From assembly GCA_002448975.1 (NCBI GenBank), contig DKBO01000109.1, positions 1 through 7,632 on the forward strand: DNA of 7,632 nt, in the 5' to 3' direction. The translations under genes and the position numbers were made by a program. This document shows, piece after piece, positions 6,769-7,632 of the stretch. Every line of letters begins with the position of its first letter. Position 1 is the stretch's first letter. The notes beneath the pieces are model-generated. The model worked only from the letters and a program-made list of their open reading frames with translations, was not told the DNA's origin and ran no database searches. This DNA is from Nitrospiraceae bacterium UBA6898 (lineage in GTDB: Bacteria > Nitrospirota > Thermodesulfovibrionia > Thermodesulfovibrionales > UBA6898).

Positions 6769-7419
6769 CTAACTATTTGCCGCTTTCTTCTTTCCATTCC
6801 TCGAATAGGGACAGACCGTTACGCAAAAACCGCAGTTCGGCTTTCCCTCAATGCTCTGGCGCACGTTCTTGAGTGCCGCACATTTCTCATAGGCAACGAG
6901 CTTCTTGCCGTGTTCGCGTACTGACCAGTGATGACCCGTGACCGCTCCTGAAGGACAGTGTCTGACGCAAAGATCACAGTCTCCACACTCGGACTCCCTG
7001 ATCGGCCGGTCAGGGAGCAGCGGGGCATTGGTCAGGACCGTCGCCCAGGAGAGCTTCGATCCATATTCCCTGTTGATCACCAGACCGTTCTTGCCTACCC
7101 ATCCCAGCCCGGAGCAGGTGGCCGCCGTCTTATGGCAGAAGAGCTTGTACAGCTTCGTGATAAGCTTGTCCTTCTGCCGGTCGGAATCCGGGGGTATCGA
7201 AAGGTTTCTGAATCCCCGCACACTGAGCCATGCTACGGCAAGACCCTGAAGCCGCGAGAGGATCTCGACAGTCCCCCGATTGAGGTTCCTGTTCACGGCG
7301 ATAGCGATGCCGCGATTCAGGTGCATGATCTCGCTCGAGAGGGCCTCGGATATGTCGCCGATGCCGACAAGTGTCGCGCCTTCCCTCTTCAGGTGCTGCT
7401 TGAGCAGGTCAGCATTCAC
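6769..7419 (-). CDS. Small QueG-like protein with two [4Fe-4S] clusters, probable corrinoid-linked redox protein
   Basis: This 216-residue soluble protein starts at a GTG three bases after the corrinoid gene; no strong Shine-Dalgarno site is visible, so translational coupling is likely. The C-terminal third carries a double-cluster ferredoxin domain: C145-x2-C148-x2-C151-x3-C155-P, then C180 and C196-x2-C199-x3-C203-P. Before it lies a block with SGLGWVGKN (103-111), the signature of the epoxyqueuosine reductase (QueG) and reductive dehalogenase cobalamin-binding fold. It is much shorter than QueG (roughly 310-390 residues): the C-terminal repeat region is missing and the N-terminal half is compact. 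Where QueG proteins usually have T-D before a PL pair, this one has T130-N131 (TNAPL), so the presumed catalytic acid appears to be lost. I infer that it is not a tRNA-modifying enzyme but an electron carrier or reductase acting on the neighbouring corrinoid protein. The family call is strong; the role is inferred from context. Confidence 0.85.
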   Translation of the reverse strand: MNADLLKQHLKREGATLVGIGDISEALSSEIMHLNRGIAIAVNRNLNRGTVEILSRLQGLAVAWLSVRGFRNLSIPPDSDRQKDKLITKLYKLFCHKTAATCSGLGWVGKNGLVINREYGSKLSWATVLTNAPLLPDRPIRESECGDCDLCVRHCPSGAVTGHHWSVREHGKKLVAYEKCAALKNVRQSIEGKPNCGFCVTVCPYSRNGKKKAANS

Positions 7420-7422
7420 GGC

Positions 7423-7632
7423 TTACTGCTTTGCGGCCTTTTCGTCCCTCAGTTTCTTCAGGAACGCGACCATCTTTATCGCTTCCTTGAGGGCGTTACT
7501 TGCATCCTCTGCATAGCCGTCCGCACCCCACTTGTCCGCAAGGTCCTTGGACGTGGGCGCGCCGCCGATCATGATCATGCAGTTGGGGTTCTTCGCCTTG
7601 ATCTTCTCGATGACCTTCGGCATGCCGACCAT
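7423..7632 (-). CDS. Corrinoid protein of a methyltransferase system, C-terminal part (MtbC/MtmC/MttC-like), cut by the window edge
   Basis: Only the last 69 residues are present; the reading frame is open to the right edge, and the methionine at 7632 is not a credible start because these proteins are usually about 210 residues. The fragment is the end of a Rossmann-like B12-binding domain: a beta strand leads into the GGAP motif (fragment residues 23-26), followed by a GADGYAEDA block (36-44) and a final helix with a lysine-rich tail. In the family the GG pair lies along the nucleotide tail of the cobalamin, and the missing N-terminal part would hold the helical cap and the DxHxxG cobalt ligand. 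The protein shuttles a methyl group between a substrate-specific and a second methyltransferase in the cytoplasm. It ends three bases before the next gene, so the two are very probably cotranscribed and translationally coupled. Methylamine, methoxylated aromatic or another methyl substrate cannot be told from this end. Confidence 0.9.
   Translation of the reverse strand: MVGMPKVIEKIKAKNPNCMIMIGGAPTSKDLADKWGADGYAEDASNALKEAIKMVAFLKKLRDEKAAKQ

Overview
The window reads as one minus-strand gene block from a strictly anaerobic bacterium. Eight genes point the same way, with short gaps or overlaps, and nearly every product is an iron-sulfur, corrinoid or haem-type redox protein. Family make-up (corrinoid protein, RACo-type activator, HdrD/DsrK-like proteins with NarI/DsrM-like membrane partners) and bacterial Shine-Dalgarno sites suggest a sulfate-reducing, syntrophic or acetogenic lineage such as Desulfobacterota, Nitrospirota or Firmicutes. 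The exact phylum cannot be fixed from the sequence alone.

Layout in the direction of transcription (high to low coordinates). The C-terminus of a methyltransferase-type corrinoid protein runs off the right edge (7423-7632). Three bases later comes a small QueG-like protein with two [4Fe-4S] clusters (6769-7419). A 209-bp gap follows, with a fragment resembling a dispersed repeat. Next is a 663-residue RACo-like ATP-dependent reductive activator of corrinoid proteins (4568-6559). A 91-bp inverted repeat (4448-4538) separates it from a small four-cysteine protein of the DUF6951 type (4111-4437). Then a membrane cytochrome b-like plus HdrD-like pair appears twice in tandem: E1 (3224-4027), D1 (1998-3260), E2 (1278-1955), D2 (77-1288). 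The last 76 bases may contain the start of a further gene.

How the genes may work together (inference). The corrinoid protein carries methyl groups between methyltransferases that would be encoded outside the window to the right. When its cobalt is oxidised to Co(II) it is inactive; the RACo-like protein uses ATP and its [2Fe-2S] cluster to restore Co(I). The QueG-like protein has the fold of a cobalamin-binding reductase and could pass electrons to the corrinoid. The two E/D pairs resemble HdrDE, DsrMK and TmcBC, which link the membrane quinone pool to thiol/disulfide or low-potential cytoplasmic carriers. Their placement in the same gene block suggests that corrinoid-dependent methyl transfer is connected to membrane electron flow, either to supply electrons for reactivation or to dispose of those released by methyl oxidation. 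This coupling, with a duplicated module, is the most interesting aspect of the window. No methyltransferase, regulator, RNA gene, insertion sequence or CRISPR array is visible.
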